A stretch of 6,344 nucleotides of DNA from Pseudomonas sp. (GTDB lineage Bacteria > Pseudomonadota > Gammaproteobacteria > Pseudomonadales > Pseudomonadaceae): positions 1-6,344 of the forward strand of contig DNMQ01000358.1 in NCBI GenBank assembly GCA_003488145.1. The letters run 5' to 3'. This document shows, piece after piece, positions 5,249 through 6,344 of this stretch. The notes beneath the pieces were generated by a model. That model ran no database searches and was not told the DNA's origin. It was given only the letters and a program-made list of their open reading frames with translations. A program made the position numbers and the translations under genes. The number at the start of each line of letters is the position of its first letter. The stretch's first letter is position 1.

Positions 5249-6344
5249 TGGATGCCGTCATCCTGCTGGGCAGCTTCATCGTCCTCATTCTGCTGCGCGT
5301 TCCGGTCGCCTATGCCCTCGGCCTGGCCACCCTGGTCGGCGCCTGGTACATCGACATCCCGCTGCACGCCGTGATGATCCAGATCGCCGGTGGCGTGAAC
5401 AAATTCTCCCTGCTGGCCATCCCCTTCTTCGTCCTGGCCGGCGCGATCATGGCCGAAGGTGGCATGGCGCGGCGCCTGGTGGCCTTCGCCGGTGTGCTGG
5501 TGGGCTTCGTTCGTGGCGGCCTGTCGCTGGTCAACATCACCGCGTCGACCTTCTTCGGCGCCATCTCCGGCTCCTCTCTGGCCGATACCGCCTCGGTGGG
5601 TTCCGTGCTGATCCCGGAGATGGAAAAGAAGGGCTATCCACGCGAGTTCTCCACCGCCGTGACCGTCAGCGGCTCGGTGCAGGCGCTGCTCACCCCGCCC
5701 AGCCACAATTCGGTGATCTACTCGCTGGCCGCCGGCGGCACCGTCTCCATCGCCGCGCTGTTCGTCGCCGGGATCGGCCCGGGGCTGCTGCTCAGCGCCA
5801 CCATGGCCACGCTGTGCCTGCTCTTCGCGCGCAAGCGCAACTACCCCAAGGGCGAGGTGAGCCCGCTGCGTCAGGCGCTGAAGATCTGCGTCGAGGCGCT
5901 GTGGGGGCTGATGACCATGGTGATCATCCTCGGCGGCATTCTCTCCGGCGTGTTCACCGCCACCGAGTCGGCCGCCGTGGCCGTGGTCTGGGCCTTCTTC
6001 GTGACCATGTTCATCTACCGCGACTACAAGTGGCGCGAGCTGCCGAAGATGCTGCACCGCACGGTGCGCACACTTTCCATCGTGATGATCCTGATCGCCT
6101 TCGCCGCGAGCTTCGGCTACATCATGACCCTGATGCAGATACCGGCGAAGATCACCACGGCATTCCTGACCCTGTCGGACAACCGCTACGTGATCCTGCT
6201 GTGCATCAACTTCATGCTGCTGGTGCTGGGCACGCTGATGGACATGGCGCCGCTGATCCTGATCCTCACGCCGATCCTGCTGCCGGTGGTGACCTCGTTC
6301 GGCGTCGATCCGGTGCACTTCGGCATGATCATGCTGGTCAACCT
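5248..6344 (+). CDS. dctM: TRAP transporter large membrane subunit (DctM type), 3' end missing
   Basis: The transport channel of the TRAP system. About 365 residues are present with no stop before the window edge. Family members have about 425 residues, so roughly 60 are missing beyond the window. AAGGAG (5234-5239) lies eight bases before the ATG, which overlaps the dctQ stop by one base. The product is strongly hydrophobic. Its hallmarks are the N-terminal LLRVPVAYALG, the AIPFFVLAGAIM segment (58-68), the first re-entrant hairpin region GAISGSSLADTASVGSVLIPEM (104-125), TPPSHNSVIYSLAAGG (149-164), and the matching second-half motif GILSGVFTATESAAVAV (230-246). A long histidine-rich frame on the opposite strand (5212-6318) is a shadow of this gene. 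Being the third TRAP gene in order P-Q-M supports an intact transporter. Confidence 0.93.
   Translation, partial: MDAVILLGSFIVLILLRVPVAYALGLATLVGAWYIDIPLHAVMIQIAGGVNKFSLLAIPFFVLAGAIMAEGGMARRLVAFAGVLVGFVRGGLSLVNITASTFFGAISGSSLADTASVGSVLIPEMEKKGYPREFSTAVTVSGSVQALLTPPSHNSVIYSLAAGGTVSIAALFVAGIGPGLLLSATMATLCLLFARKRNYPKGEVSPLRQALKICVEALWGLMTMVIILGGILSGVFTATESAAVAVVWAFFVTMFIYRDYKWRELPKMLHRTVRTLSIVMILIAFAASFGYIMTLMQIPAKITTAFLTLSDNRYVILLCINFMLLVLGTLMDMAPLILILTPILLPVVTSFGVDPVHFGMIMLVN

Noticed and set aside
5212..6318. Long leftward open frame of 368 codons, rich in His, Gln, Asp and Gly
   Set aside because: It lies opposite dctM, whose frame carries clear TRAP motifs; the odd composition is the mirror of hydrophobic GC-rich codons. 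No ribosome site or recognisable domain.
1..6344. Search for CRISPR arrays, tRNA or rRNA genes, insertion sequence ends, phage or toxin-antitoxin genes
   Set aside because: No regularly spaced repeats, RNA-gene signatures, transposase-like frames or target-site duplications were seen; the window is compact metabolic and transport genes.

Overview
This window looks like chromosome of a pseudomonad. The DNA is GC-rich with strong G/C third-position bias, the uronate dehydrogenase is of the pseudomonad type, and the leaders carry A-rich motifs of the Pseudomonas Hfq/Crc kind. The genus is an inference from protein character and style; no species marker is present.

Layout. Positions 1-517 (+) hold the 3' end of an AzlC-type permease gene and a complete azlD that overlaps it, together a branched-chain amino acid exporter pair. 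Positions 528-1553 (-) hold a LacI/GalR-family regulator of the GntR (gluconate) type. It converges on azlD, and both stop codons lie in one perfect hairpin. Positions 1554-1863 are a divergent control region with a strong promoter candidate for the rightward operon, a 12-bp perfect palindrome just downstream of it, and a related site at the regulator's own putative -10. From 1864 to the right edge lies one rightward operon: uronate dehydrogenase (udh), an SMP-30/gluconolactonase-family lactonase (uxuL-like), and a tripartite TRAP transporter (periplasmic binding protein, small membrane subunit, large membrane subunit). The last gene is cut by the window edge.

How it works together. The TRAP system probably imports a hexuronate (glucuronate and/or galacturonate). 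Udh oxidises it with NAD+ to an aldarolactone, and the lactonase opens that to glucarate or galactarate. The later steps (aldarate dehydratase, 5-dehydro-4-deoxyglucarate dehydratase, 2-oxoglutarate semialdehyde dehydrogenase) are not in the window. The divergent LacI-type protein is the natural candidate for substrate-responsive control.

Notable. The architecture is a known one (oxidative uronate catabolism), and I found no evidence of an undescribed system. The best second-look signals are regulatory. Perfect AANAANAA (Hfq/Crc 'CA') motifs sit just ahead of the start codons of udh, the lactonase and the binding protein. A palindrome lies at the predicted start of transcription. GC-rich hairpins lie on both sides of the binding-protein gene. 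Convergent genes share a stop-codon hairpin.
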